A stretch of 64,000 nt of DNA from Basidiobolus meristosporus CBS 931.73. Lineage: Eukaryota > Basidiobolomycota > Basidiobolomycetes > Basidiobolales > Basidiobolaceae. The position numbers were made by a program, and so were the translations under genes. The notes under the pieces were generated by a model that was not told where the DNA came from, did no database searches, and saw only the letters and a program-made list of their open reading frames with translations. Of this stretch, positions 36,306-46,561 are shown piece by piece. The stretch is from NCBI GenBank assembly GCA_002104905.1, contig MCFE01000161.1, positions 1 through 64,000 on the forward strand. The letters run 5' to 3'. Each line of letters begins with the position of its first letter. Positions within the stretch are counted from its first letter, which is position 1.

Positions 36306-36654
36306 TGTTGTAAGAGTCTTGGAGATATTGGAAGTGATTGGGAGAACAAGTAGATTATGTGGTTTTCACTTTATGATTTATTGAATGTAAAAGTAGTATT
36401 TATACTTTTACCTGGTCTTGGCATTACAAACACATAGAATAGGTTAAGGAAGGTCCCAAGAACATGTGTGCAAAGTTTGGGGCTGTTTGGACAACTTTGA
36501 GAATTTTCATGTTCTGGGTACCTGGTATTTTGGTGAAAATATTCTAATTAAATCCCGACAAGGAATTTGGTCAGTATTCTCTAGGATTTGAAGGTGATCA
36601 TCTAAGTGACTAAGTTAGGTGAATATTTAGGTGGAATTACGAATTTTTACAACA
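36306..36654 (-). repeat. 5' LTR of the complete copia element
   Basis: 349 bp with terminal TGTTGTAA...TTACAACA inverted repeats. It should contain the promoter and polyadenylation signals. It adjoins the primer-binding site on its left and the CTTTT duplication on its right. Confidence 0.93.
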
Positions 36655-36659
36655 CTTTT
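36655..36659. repeat. Target-site duplication (right copy) of the complete copia element
   Basis: CTTTT, identical to 31960-31964. Confidence 0.85.
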
Positions 36660-36922
36660 CATTTGCAGTAACTGCAAGACCAGTTGCTGTTGCCTTCAAA
36701 GGGTCTCAAGTGCCTTCTTTGGTGGTTATCATTGCTTATTAAAGCAATTTCTTCCACCTTATTATTGGCACCTGATTTTCTCAATTCCTCATCCAACAGC
36801 CATACTTCTATGCAATTTAAAATCAAATCTCTAGTCCTAGACTCTAGGGCTGATATAAGACCCTGAGACCTGCCTGTCAGGCTATTCAGGAAGGTATGTA
36901 TTGCATTTTTGTTGGTAGTTTG
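36660..36922 (-). pseudogene. Older copia element, gag fragment (zinc-knuckle side)
   Basis: Continuation of the older copy interrupted at 31959. On the minus strand it encodes a stretch equivalent to the gag C-terminal part just before and into the CCHC knuckle ('WSCSYCK' at the junction). It is broken on its right by a solo LTR. Confidence 0.75.
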
Positions 36923-37273
36923 TGTTGTAAGAGTCTTGAAGATATTGGAAGTGATTTGGGAGGACAAGTAGATTATGTTGTTTTCACTTAATGATTTATT
37001 GAATGTAAAAATAGTATTTATACTTTTACATGGTCTTGGTATAGCCAACACATAATGTGAGTTAAGGGAGGCTCAAAGAACATGTGTGCAAAGTTTGGGG
37101 CTGTTTTGAAAACTTTGAGAATTTTCATGTTTGGGGTACCTGGTATTTTGGTGAAAATATTCCAAGTAAATCCCAACAAGGAATTTGGTCAGTATTCTCT
37201 AGGATTTGAAGGTAATGACCCAAGTGACTAAGTTAGGTGAATATTCAGGTGGAATTTTGGATTTTTAACAACA
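36923..37273 (-). repeat. Solo copia LTR with target duplication
   Basis: 351-bp LTR, TGTTG...CAACA, inserted in the older gag. The flanking 5-mers are both GTTTG (36918-36922 and 37274-37278), so this is an independent insertion reduced to a solo LTR by LTR-LTR recombination. Confidence 0.88.
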
Positions 37274-37580
37274 GTTTGTGTGCCCAAAAGTTTGAACTAA
37301 TCAACCAACAGGGTATTTCTATCAGAAAGATTTTTCATTTCTTATGGAAGCATCTTTGTTGCAAAGAATATTTTTTCAAAGTTCATTTTCTTAGCAGCTG
37401 AGCCTGACTGGTAGGTGAAGGCAGTTTGCAATTTCTTCTGGTACTTTAAGGCTTCTTCTCCAACACCTATAGGAGGACACTTGTCTACCAAGACAATATC
37501 TCAAGGACTTCTTTCCTGAAGCATCAACTTCATCACCACCTTTCATACTTGGCTTTTAGATCCATAGTCATTTTTGTGAG
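37274..37580 (-). pseudogene. Older copia element, gag N-terminal fragment
   Basis: Aligns with the first half of gag in the complete element (about 35880-36240), with deletions. It resumes the older copy after the solo LTR. No LTR of that older copy is seen beyond it, so its 5' end is lost. Confidence 0.65.
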
Positions 37581-37645
37581 TATATAGGTATATTTACAAA
37601 ATCTGCACCAAGTGAGGGTATGCTCATTGTTTTGAAGGTTAATTG

Positions 37646-37995
37646 TGTTGTAAAAATTCGTATTTTCCACCTAAATATTCACCTAACTTAGTCACTTAGA
37701 TCATTACCTTCAAATCCTAGAGAATACTGACCAAATTCCTTGTCGGGATTTACTTAGAATATTTTCACCAAAATACCAGGTACCCAGAACATGAAAATTC
37801 TCAAAGTCGTCCAAACAGCCCCAAACTTTGCACACATGTTCTTGGGACCTTCCTTAACCTATTCTACGTGTTTGTAATGCCAAGACCATGTAAAAGTATA
37901 AATACTACTTTTACATTCAATAAATCATTAAGTGAAAACCACATAATCTACTTGTTCTCCAAATCACTTCCAATATCTCCAAGACTCTTACAACA
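37646..37995 (+). repeat. Solo copia LTR, inverted, with target duplication
   Basis: 350-bp LTR in the opposite orientation to the complete element, nearly identical to its LTRs. It is flanked by AATTG on both sides (37641-37645 and 37996-38000). Confidence 0.9.
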
Positions 37996-38194
37996 AATTG
38001 AAGCCTGAAGCTGATTCCTTATCAATTAGTACCAATAACTGATAAGGATAGCTAGTAAAGGATTGGCAAAAGATGCAGTCTATAGCTCTTAAAAGTGGGT
38101 ATGTACTAATGATCCTTCACACTGCTTTATCTTTTCTAAGCCTGAAATATTTATGGTAAACTTCATATATAAAATCTTTCTGATAATCTGTGAA

Positions 38195-38270
38195 TATACT
38201 GCAGGTATTATAAAGGTACTTGGCTGGCATTCAGCTGGAATTTTCCTTCAAATTTATAGATGTAACAACA
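38195..38270 (+). repeat. Fragment of dispersed repeat family 2
   Basis: Contains 'ggcattcagctgg' and 'ttttccttcaaattta', shared with the family at 6870-7150 and 62140-62400. Similarity fades on both sides. Confidence 0.45.
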
Positions 38271-38367
38271 TACCTGGAAAATAGCAGAGCTCAATACTGT
38301 GAGTCCTGTAGCTACACCTGAGTACTCTATTAACTTGGTAACCTAGAGCATAGTCCAAGATTCTCAG

Positions 38368-38560
38368 TGTTGCCAGAGTTCTGGGAGTTTTAGAAGTGAT
38401 TTGGAGGACAAGAAGAATAACATGATATTAACTTGTGGCTTAGTTGAGTTCAAGCAAAGTATTCACAGTTTGAGGGAAGCTACATAGCTCTTATGGGCTT
38501 TTGGACAAGTTCAAAGATATTTGTAACTTCCAGACCTTTACTAATTTGATCATCAACTTC
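38368..38560 (-). repeat. Decayed LTR remnant
   Basis: Starts TGTTG and keeps the LTR head pattern ('agaagtgatttggaggacaag'), then diverges. Its distal half matches the reverse complement of 27190-27425, so the two remnants flank the retrotransposon cluster in opposite orientation. Confidence 0.5.
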
Positions 38561-41254
38561 TATTTTATCACTTATACACTATCTATAAAGAGGATCCTAC
38601 ACATTAACTTTTCTTATCTATAAAATATACTGAGCCACTTTATATTATTAATCATTTGCTAAAAAGCCATCTGATCAAGTTACTTGTTATTAATACCTTG
38701 ACTCCCAATCATATTTCTGATGAATCAGAATTTGCAATTCAATCACTTGGTGTTGATCAGTAAACTTCAACTCAAAAACTATAAATACAGAGCACTCAAC
38801 CTTTTGGTGTAGTGTGCTTCAGATACTAATCCCTCTAGTTTCTCTATTTAAGGCCAGCAACCCTAGAAACTCAAGAACACCAAGCATAGCCCATCTAGCA
38901 AATCTACTCATTTCATCTTAGCAGCAAATCCCTGCTACAATACAGTTCAGTATTAGTCCAGATTAACTCTGCTCATATTCCTTTGACAATTACAGCAACT
39001 CCAAGATTCTGCACTTAACTGTTCTTTGGTTCAGTGCACTTCCAATGCGGATCCAGATAAAAATTGGTGGTGTTGACGCTACGGCTCCTCTCTCCCATTA
39101 GAAGCAACTCACTGCAGCTCAAAACTGCGTTGTACTGCAATCACTTGGGCTCCACAGAAGATAGAAAGTGCAATCAACGTGTTGGCCTGATTTGAAGTTT
39201 TACATCAACGCTACCAATTTTGGCATTCTCACAGCTTCCCAAACGCTCCTATGTACAAGGACTTGGTGAATGTCACGCTGACATATACCTGGTACCGTAC
39301 TGCGATGTACAGACCGCCGTATTCTCTCAATCCCCGACAGCTGTGGCTCGCCAGTGGAAGAAACCGATGTATTAATTGGGGGAGTGCACTCGTGTAATGG
39401 TGTAAGACCGGGAGATAGGAAGCGTGTGAGTATTGTGTTACAAACAGTAACTGCAATCATGATGTATCTGTGGTACAGGGCATTCATAAGAGTTGGATTG
39501 GAGGGCTCCTGATAGCCAAGGTGCAAATAAGTCAACTCTTGGATTCCCAGTCGGTCAGTTCTCGTGAACGTTAGGTAAGCGAGGTCTGTAGAGGTGCAAT
39601 AAAACACTGAGATGATACAGCGAGTCATCGCGCAGCGGACACCATAATTGGCGAATCTACACTATGAATTCTAGTTCGTATGCAAAGTAACGGGGCATAT
39701 TTTTGAGCATCAACATTCGAATATCTGCACAGCAACAATCAGACATTGTTGAACAGGTTTGTATTATCATGTGCGTGTCTATCGTACAGGCAGCCAATTG
39801 TTTTGCACGGCATTGTGAGCTACATCATGATTCCAACCACCACTTGATCTCTAGATATTAAAGGAATCTGACCACATACAAATCCACGTAAGGCAGATTA
39901 GCTAATCTGAAGCACCCAAAGTTGTAAATTATCTGGCTATCGAAACCTGAAGATCCCATGGCCCAATTACAATGAGGCGTATTAATCTCAAAAAGTGCAG
40001 TCATTAAGCCTCAGGTTATACTCAAGGATGACGAATAGCTCGATAAGGGACAAGTTGAGGAGACTCTCCCTGCGTACTCTTTCGATCCCGGGTTGAGAAG
40101 TGAATGCTGGAACTATTCTGCGCCACAATCTCAAATGAATGGATGCTGTCACAACTTCCATCAACGCCGTTGAAAGCGTGCATTGACGTAAACCTTTGTG
40201 AAGGGATTGTCTGCGGGCATGTGCAAGCCCCGGGATGGCAGATCCGCGCAAAGCATACATCGAGTCCTGACCTTGCACCCAGGCGATTCTTACTAATGGG
40301 TCAAAGGGACAACCCTAACCAACCCTGCAAAGCCTTGCCGCCAACCAGAAACACCAGTGACGCAAATTGATCTTCAATCTATGCATCTCGGCCTCGTTTT
40401 GGTGAGCAATCAGAGACCACAAGCAGCAGACACTCGGCGTTAAACACTTTATCAGGCCAGATCAGCTGTGGCATGACCGCTCTGTGCAAAGGCCCGCTCA
40501 TAGATCTCTGATGTTATATCAAAAATAAGGCTAGACGATTTGCTAGGACTCGACCGATCTAACAGACGTGATTGCCAGATCAAAACCACACCACTTACCC
40601 TAAGCTTCTTACGTTTACACACCATGTTGATTGGAGATGTATGATTGAAAGTGTTGGCTGCGTTCCAGCACTCAAGAAAGGAAAAATTTTCGTTGGTCAC
40701 ATGGGCGTACATCCAGGGTTATTGGTTATCGGAATGTATGCACCCAATAGCACAGTATATACGTGAACAGATTGAACCTCAAACAGGTTCATTTCACACC
40801 TAGAGTGAGACTAAATTAATAGTCGAGGTTCGTGTACGATTGGCCACTTGGCGAGCCCGATATATTGTATTCCTCTATTACCAAGCACATTTGCCCGTCC
40901 ATTTCTTCAATCATACACCTCATAATGCGGGGTCTTCGGAAAGATTAGCTTTCCAGTAGTCATGCTGACAAATATGCTTATCACGAGAAACAATGTCTCT
41001 GTCGTATCCATGAGTAGGATTTCTTCGACTTGAATTCCATAGATTTGACTCAGCCAAAATACGTGACATAGTTATCCACGAATTCCTTGTGAATCGAACG
41101 TGAAACCTCGATCTATCCATAGGGATTTCAGCAAGACTGCGCGGGGTTAGCGAAAGCCGGTGCGCGGGGCTCCCAGGGTATGGTCGAAGCTACGAGCGTG
41201 TGCTACTCTGTTCATGGCGAGGGCAGACTCTACACTTGACCGACTCTCGTGAGC
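38561..41254. other. Intergenic, no supported gene
   Basis: AT-rich up to about 39050, then more balanced composition. Frames such as 39200-39628 (minus, 142 codons) and 40104-40370 lack domain or splice evidence. No tRNA or other RNA gene could be supported. Confidence 0.4.
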
Positions 41255-41632
41255 CTAGTCATGAAGCGGGTGCTTTTGACCTTCGGAGATGGATTGGCCT
41301 GTTAGCAATGGCGCATGAAAACCCCGCTGTTTAAAACATCCCTTGGTGATTTGACGGTAAAGATCTGCATTTGTACATTGGAGATCTACTAGCCGGAAAA
41401 GTACATGGGTTCGTTTGGGATTTGAAATAGGCCCAGTTGGGCATGATTTTGGATTTCCTAAACTATCGAATCTGACAAGGTACTTGCCATTCGAAACCTG
41501 AAAACCGTCACGAAATCTTCTTAAATCCGGCCTATTGTAGCTTAGTATAAATCCGTCGGCTACCAACCATTGGAAACCCACCATGGCTATCACTACAATT
41601 CTTTCCAACATGTGAGTCATTCTAAGCGGCAT
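41255..41632 (-). CDS. Possible small secreted protein
   Basis: Open frame of 125 aa. The N terminus (MPLRMTHMLERIVVIAMVGFQWLVADG) looks like a signal peptide. The mature part has three cysteines, is moderately basic and shows no recognised domain. No TATA box or introns are apparent. It could be a secreted effector-like protein or a chance frame. Confidence 0.3.
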   Translation of the reverse strand: MPLRMTHMLERIVVIAMVGFQWLVADGFILSYNRPDLRRFRDGFQVSNGKYLVRFDSLGNPKSCPTGPISNPKRTHVLFRLVDLQCTNADLYRQITKGCFKQRGFHAPLLTGQSISEGQKHPLHD

Positions 41633-41811
41633 TAATCCTGAGTATGATCAGCCTGATACATTGTACACTGCTGATAGGGCAGTGCGACCCATACGCCAGC
41701 AGCGCAAAACTTTAAAACGAGCTTTAGGTACGGGGTGAAATGAAACTGTCTGTCTTTTGTTTTCAACAGTTGCTATCGTTTAGTGTTCCACTTTGCAATC
41801 CCTCATACAAC

Positions 41812-42901
41812 ATGGCCGGAAATCAACCCGGGGACAGCCCACCATTCTTTCAGAGAACCACAAGGGCTCATTCTTTGCCAGAATTTCCAGTTGCACTTAC
41901 GAGCTTTGAATTGGTTGATCTACTTGCACAATTTGCCACACAGCCCGAGCTATTAAAAATCATTCTTCAGTCTAAGCTACAAGAGGACAAACGCAAGGCC
42001 GAGGAGGCCCGGCTACGAGCCATGCAGATCGACTTGATGATTTGCGAGCAAAACAACCAGCCCTGCTTATGGCCTGAGACAGGCATGAAGAGGGAAAGAG
42101 ACGAGCTCTTCACCGAGCTCTTTCTAAACATGGGCAAGAATCAAAGACCACGAGTTGATTCAAGCCCATTTGATGTAATGACCTGTTCGCTCAACCCCGA
42201 CTTCGATGACCCCAACTACTATCCAAACTATCCCAGTACTCTAACGCCCAACGGGAGGTTAGTACTTTCCATGTGCACTCAACAAAGTATTGTCTAACGA
42301 TATATTGATCTGGTAGTGACACTTCATCACCACAAACTGTTGTCAGCTCCACAGACAACGATCGTTTTCTGTCACAGACTATGGTGGATTCCCCGCCCGT
42401 TTTGCCAGTGTTCCCGAGTCTGCTTTCGCAGCCCGCTTCCATTGCACCTGCGCCATCTATACCTGGATTCGTACCTCTCTCCAGCCCAATAGATTCTATC
42501 AGCCCTTCGCTTTCCTCCAGGATAAACAATACATCCACTGTTCATCCCATACGTACTAAGCCCGATAAGAAGAAGCGTAATCGTAAGGCAATGCTGCCAA
42601 TATCCATGATTGTTGAGACCAAGGAATTCCCTTACCAAGATAGCTTTGTTTGGTTAAACAATGGGAATACGATCCAAAAGAAAACCGGATTGCGGTAAGC
42701 TTATTTTTGGCGAAGCATTATGTCAGCAACGGACAACTAACGACCAATCCTAGGTCCACATATTACAAATGTGCGAACTGGCACAGAGGTTGCTCCGTCA
42801 ATAAGACCGTGAGCAGCCAAGGGGAAGGAACATATTTAATTAAATATAGAGGTGATCATCTTGCCGAGTGTGGTGTAGCTACCGCCAAAGTGGTCTCATA
42901 A
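41812..42901 (+). CDS. WRKY/GCM1-superfamily zinc-finger protein, putative transcription factor
   Basis: Exons 41812-42257, 42317-42694 and 42754-42901 give 323 aa. The frame is open from an upstream ATG at 41740, but the ATG at 41812 (ACAACATGG) has the better context. The introns have GTTAGT and GTAAGC donors, and the second has a CTAAC branch point. The C terminus carries a WRKY/FLYWCH/GCM1-like zinc finger: 'FVWLNNGN' where plant proteins have WRKYGQK, then 'YYKCANWHRGC' (Cys281, Cys288), and His310 with Cys314 in 'YRGDHLAEC'. The YYKC core and C-x6-C spacing match; the last ligand pair is H-x3-C, not H-x-H or H-x-C. A basic nuclear-localisation cluster (KPDKKKRNRK) precedes it. The N-terminal half has a charged helix rich in Glu/Lys, and the middle is Pro/Ser-rich as in activation regions. 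It has no transposase domain, so a stand-alone regulator is likely. Confidence 0.75.
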
Positions 42902-44028
42902 ATTGGTTGAAATAATGTTTTCTTTACAATGTAAATCTTTGTCATTACGTTCTTGTCCCGGTGGTTGCCACTGTATCATCATGTATCTTCTCCCATGTAA
43001 ACATTTTTTGCTTTTATTTTTCCTCCACATGACTTCTCCTTATTCTAGACATATTCATACAAATCTACTGTGAAGTTTTGGTGCTTTGCTTAGAAGTTGC
43101 CATCACTTGGTCAAGACTGGATTCTCAACTAGCCAATACCTAAAATCCATTTTTAAGGACTAATTAAACATTGGTAGCCCAGACATAAATATGATAATCG
43201 CGGTAATGGAATAGCAATGGTCGCATCAGCATATGGCAAGTCAATCTTGGTGGTTTGGATTTTGATACATTTGAATGCTGAACCATTGTGTCTGGGCCAC
43301 GTAAGATACATATATACCTGCCTTTCATGCCTCAAAGGCCCCGCGCATTCTGAGATTTCTAGATGTGTGCTAGAGAATAGAAAATGCAATATTATTTGAA
43401 GTCCCCCCGGAAATGTCAGAGTTTGTTCTGCTACTGGTAGCTTGGATGATTTATCAAGCTACCCGGGAGAGTGCTTTTTCAGAAGCGATTTATACAATTG
43501 ACCACCTGGCAATATCGTTAGAACAGCGGCTGAGGCTCTGCTGCTTCTTCGGAACATCGGGAAAACTCGGTGGTTGTGAACCGAGTCTTGTCTCTTACGC
43601 ATCCTCAGCAAAACATTATCATCTGGTTCAGACCGAAGCAGGTTGGTTTGGGAAACAGGCAAGTGGTAGTGAACGTCGGGAAGTGTTTGAAAATAGCCTT
43701 GTATGCCTTGAGCAGTGTCTAAAATTGGTTGGGACTTCTCTGTCTGACCGCAAAGCGTTGTCAGATAAACTTAATTTCTAACTAATACCAACCATGGAGA
43801 CATAATAAATGCATAGCCATTGCTAAAATAAATAGATCTTGGGCTATTTCTAGGTTCCAATGATTAGCAAATTCTTTGAACAAGCATTGGTTCTCCGCAT
43901 TGGATGCATCTATATATATCTGATATCACAGGCCACTCACTAGTGTTGGAGAGGAATAAACAATTGAGCTATGATGGTCTTTATTGTTGAATGGTAACTG
44001 TATGTGTAAAGCTTGAAGATACAAAGGG
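42902..44028. other. Intergenic, no supported gene
   Basis: Between the zinc-finger gene and the convergent SWAP gene. A 122-codon plus-strand frame at 43413-43781 has no recognisable feature and is not annotated. Confidence 0.45.
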
Positions 44029-45803
44029 TTATTCATTTGGGGTGATGTTTTTATGCTTCAACCTAGCAAGCATCATGCGAGCTTTACGCAATCGATCCAT
44101 CTTCAGTTGATCATTATCCTGTTCAATGTCTATAGGCAATGAAAGTGAATAAGCCACATGGTTCGCAACCTAGCATTGATCTGCCATAATACTTACAAAA
44201 TCCATGATCCTCCTCTTCACCAGAAAGAGCCTTGATCTCGACTTGATCGAGCATTTCTTCGGCGTTGATCTCGGCTGAGCTTTCCCGCTTCTTACGAGAA
44301 GGTGGGGGCACAAGAGAAGCAGTGTCAATTCCATGCTTTCTGCTTGCATTTCCGCCCAAGTCACGTATTTTCTCTTGATAATACGCGTGGTATTCATGTC
44401 GAGGTAGCAGAAACCCGAACTTTGGATCATTTCGTCTATTTGCTTTCACCTTCTCCTCTAGCGACGGGCCGTTTCTCGTGACGAAATCCGCCATCTTATC
44501 AATGATGTTTCTCATCTCTGGTGGTGGGATTCTGGCGCATTGACTTTAGCTCAGCCCTAGATTGGAGGAAATGGGAGGTGGCTTACTTGGGAGTAGTAGA
44601 ATGTTTCACTGGAATCGCGGGGGTCTCTTCTTCACTTTCTTCCTCGTTGGAGTAATCGTATAGCCCTGTTTGGACTAACCATCGAACGTGTCGATAAAAT
44701 GCGTGAAGTGGATCGTCCTTGTTAAGGAAACAAAAATCAGGATTGTGAGACTGCTTGGCTTGAATGATTATCTCCATTTTAGGTTCCTTCGTATTCAGGA
44801 ATTTTGCAGTACGTTCAATGATTTCTACTTGTCGCTTGTCGGAGGGCTGAGTTTAACCAGTGATGGGGTAAATAACTGAACAGGTGCGTGGGTGGGGGTA
44901 CCGAGGATTACCAGAATCATTCCATCTGGGACTTGAAATTTGAAATCCACGGGCTTCACTTGCTGTTGAGGCTTAGGTCCATCATAGACATAGGCATATT
45001 CTTTTTGAGCAGCCTGCATTTTGCGCCGTTTCTTTTTCTCCTCTATATGCATGTTAATTTCTTCTTTTGAGAACAAAGTAGAGAATAACAAGTAAATTAC
45101 CAATATATGTGTTGCGTTCATCTTCCGACATATCATACAGCGCTTCCTCTTCCGAATCGAGGTCCTGGTATCGACGAGCGTTCCATTCCTTCTCTTTCGT
45201 TAAGCTACCTGGGCTAGTTTGCGCGGAGCTTTTCGAAGTGTTCTCGAATCTCTCATACTCATCCAATAAGTTTCGAACATCATATCTAGAGTATGAAATG
45301 AATAGATTTCAATAATGTGTTCAGTTCACAAGAGATAATTAAGAGAGCGGGCGAGATTCTATGTTGGGCCTCGGGTACACCAACAGTCAGGCGAATGGAC
45401 AAATTCGGTTAACCAGATTAAAGAAGGGATCCTCTAGATCCCAATAAAAACACAAAACAATCCTCATCACTCTTGTAACAGAGCTCAGAAGATGCCAAAA
45501 GAAGTTCCACTTCTTCACGCCTTGAGGGGAGCCAGGCTTAAAGGCGTAAACAATAGTAACCATTTCCCTTAGGCCATACCTATCTAACAGTAGATTTTTT
45601 TTTGTATCGTTGCGCCATTGTATTAGCCGATTTCCGGACTCGATATCAAGTGCAGTAGCCTCATCGTGAACGATCTTGGCCGTATATCCAAACACTAGAA
45701 ACTCCTCTTGCTTCGGCTTCACTGGATTCCTACGACGTCTTCGCAATGGGCCACGTTCTTCTGAGCACTTTGGCTCAGGTAGAAGGGTTTCACTAAAAAA
45801 CAT
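44029..45803 (-). CDS. SWAP-type splicing factor (DRY_EERY plus two SURP domains)
   Basis: Six exons, 45803-45580, 45285-45101, 45063-44912, 44846-44587, 44531-44197 and 44129-44029, give 418 aa with consistent phases. The DRY_EERY domain (about residues 32-150) is recognised from 'LVFGYTAKI', 'DRYDVRNLLDEYERF' and 'RYQDLDSEEEALYDM'. Then follow 'YDGPKP' and 'VPDGM', SURP 1 (about 192-245: 'VEIIERTAKFL...DPLHAFY') and SURP 2 (about 280-335: 'IIDKMADFVTRNG...YYQEK'). The tail is an R/K helix ('LRKARMMLARLK'). This is the suppressor-of-white-apricot family, nuclear regulators of alternative splicing. It is shorter than animal homologues because no RS-rich tail is evident. Intron 2 is only 37-40 nt, and intron 1 is long (294 nt) and could carry regulation or an undetected exon. 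Confidence 0.9.
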
Positions 45804-46131
45804 GATATGACAGCAAAGGAAGGGATATCCTCAACGGTCAATTCAATAACGCCTAATCCAATCTCGATTTATCAATTTTTCTAGTGTAGTATCCAGCTCA
45901 TTTCAACATAATCGATTGCGCATGAATGCTGAATGTTGCTGACTATTGCATGTTGTTTTAACCAAACCGTTACTCAAATCACCAAGTAGTATGTAGCATT
46001 TTATTCATTTCAATTCTGGGGAAGAATATTCACAAGCATGGCAGGTGCTGGTATAGATATCGCCAGGGAATGTAAGACGAACGGAGGATAATACAATCGA
46101 AGCCAAGCCTAAAATCTTTCACTGATCCACT
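45804..46131. other. Intergenic, no gene seen
   Basis: Promoter side of the SWAP gene and 3' flank of the coiled-coil gene; nothing else recognised. Confidence 0.5.
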
Positions 46132-46491
46132 CTATAGTAACAGTCCCTCTTCTTCGTTTTGCGTACTTGGAGTATCCACCTGCATAGCATTGTCCGAGGT
46201 ATTTTCAGGCTTAGGGAACACATGGTCTATGATTTCTCTTGGAAGCTGTCGCTCCAACATCACCTTGTGTATAACTTGAAGACGATCTTTCTGTTTGATC
46301 ATCAATTCTTTGTTCTCCTCGATTGCCTCAAGAAAATCTGAGTCCTGGTCGTTGAATGCTAACATCTCCTGAATGCTACGATCTAGATGCTCCAAGGAGT
46401 TTCTTAGGCGATTCACCTCAGGGATTAGTGCGTCATCGGCCAAAGTGCGAACTGCCTTCTGATAGTCATCAAGGGAAATGCTGGTGTTCAT
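46132..46491 (-). CDS. Hypothetical alpha-helical coiled-coil protein
   Basis: Single exon of 119 aa. Residues 5-85 are predicted helical by composition, with heptad-like Leu/Ile spacing ('RLRNSLEHLDRSIQEM' and 'ENKELMIKQKDRLQVI'), followed by an acidic disordered tail. No family name could be assigned; small complex subunits often look like this. It starts 70 nt from the start of the divergent twin CX9C gene, so the two probably share a promoter region. Confidence 0.65.
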   Translation of the reverse strand: MNTSISLDDYQKAVRTLADDALIPEVNRLRNSLEHLDRSIQEMLAFNDQDSDFLEAIEENKELMIKQKDRLQVIHKVMLERQLPREIIDHVFPKPENTSDNAMQVDTPSTQNEEEGLLL

Positions 46492-46561
46492 GGTGTTGGG
46501 TTAATCACAGCGATGAAGGATAGATGCCTTAGTTTAACAGAATGTAAGAAATTGGTCTAAA
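46492..46561. promoter_or_regulatory. Compact divergent promoter
   Basis: Only 70 nt separate the ATG of the coiled-coil gene (46491, minus) from that of the twin CX9C gene (46562, plus). Both transcription starts must lie here or overlap the neighbouring coding sequence. If the CX9C gene starts at its second ATG (46766), the interval is longer. Confidence 0.45.

Larger units (their letters stand above)
31965..36654 (-). mobile_element. Structurally complete Ty1/copia LTR retrotransposon
   Basis: 4690 bp, transcribed on the minus strand. It has two 349-bp LTRs bounded by TGTTG...CAACA, a primer-binding site next to the 5' LTR, a polypurine tract next to the 3' LTR and a perfect CTTTT target duplication. 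The internal order is gag (with CCHC knuckle), protease, integrase, reverse transcriptase, RNase H, which is the copia order. I count about seven differences between the two LTRs, so the insertion is young relative to its surroundings but not fresh. It is inserted in the gag zinc-knuckle region of an older copy. The coding region has one frameshift and two stop codons, so it is non-autonomous unless supplied in trans. Confidence 0.93.

Noticed and set aside
27000-38600. CRISPR-like or phage-like array of repeats
   Set aside because: The repeats are 350-bp LTRs with TG..CA ends, target duplications and copia coding sequence; the window is eukaryotic.
39200-39628. Minus-strand frame of 142 codons
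   Set aside because: No recognisable motif, overlapping frames of similar quality, and no promoter signal; treated as chance.
40080-40100. 'ttcgatcccggg' resembling a tRNA T-arm B box
   Set aside because: No matching A box, acceptor stem or anticodon arm at the right distance on either strand.
41740-41811. 24-codon N-terminal extension of the WRKY/GCM1-type protein
   Set aside because: It would put a hydrophobic, leader-like stretch on a nuclear-type protein, and the downstream ATG has the better context; kept as an alternative only.
43413-43781. Plus-strand frame of 122 codons
   Set aside because: No domain, no TATA box, no splice partner, and composition like random sequence; antisense frames of similar size exist at the same place.
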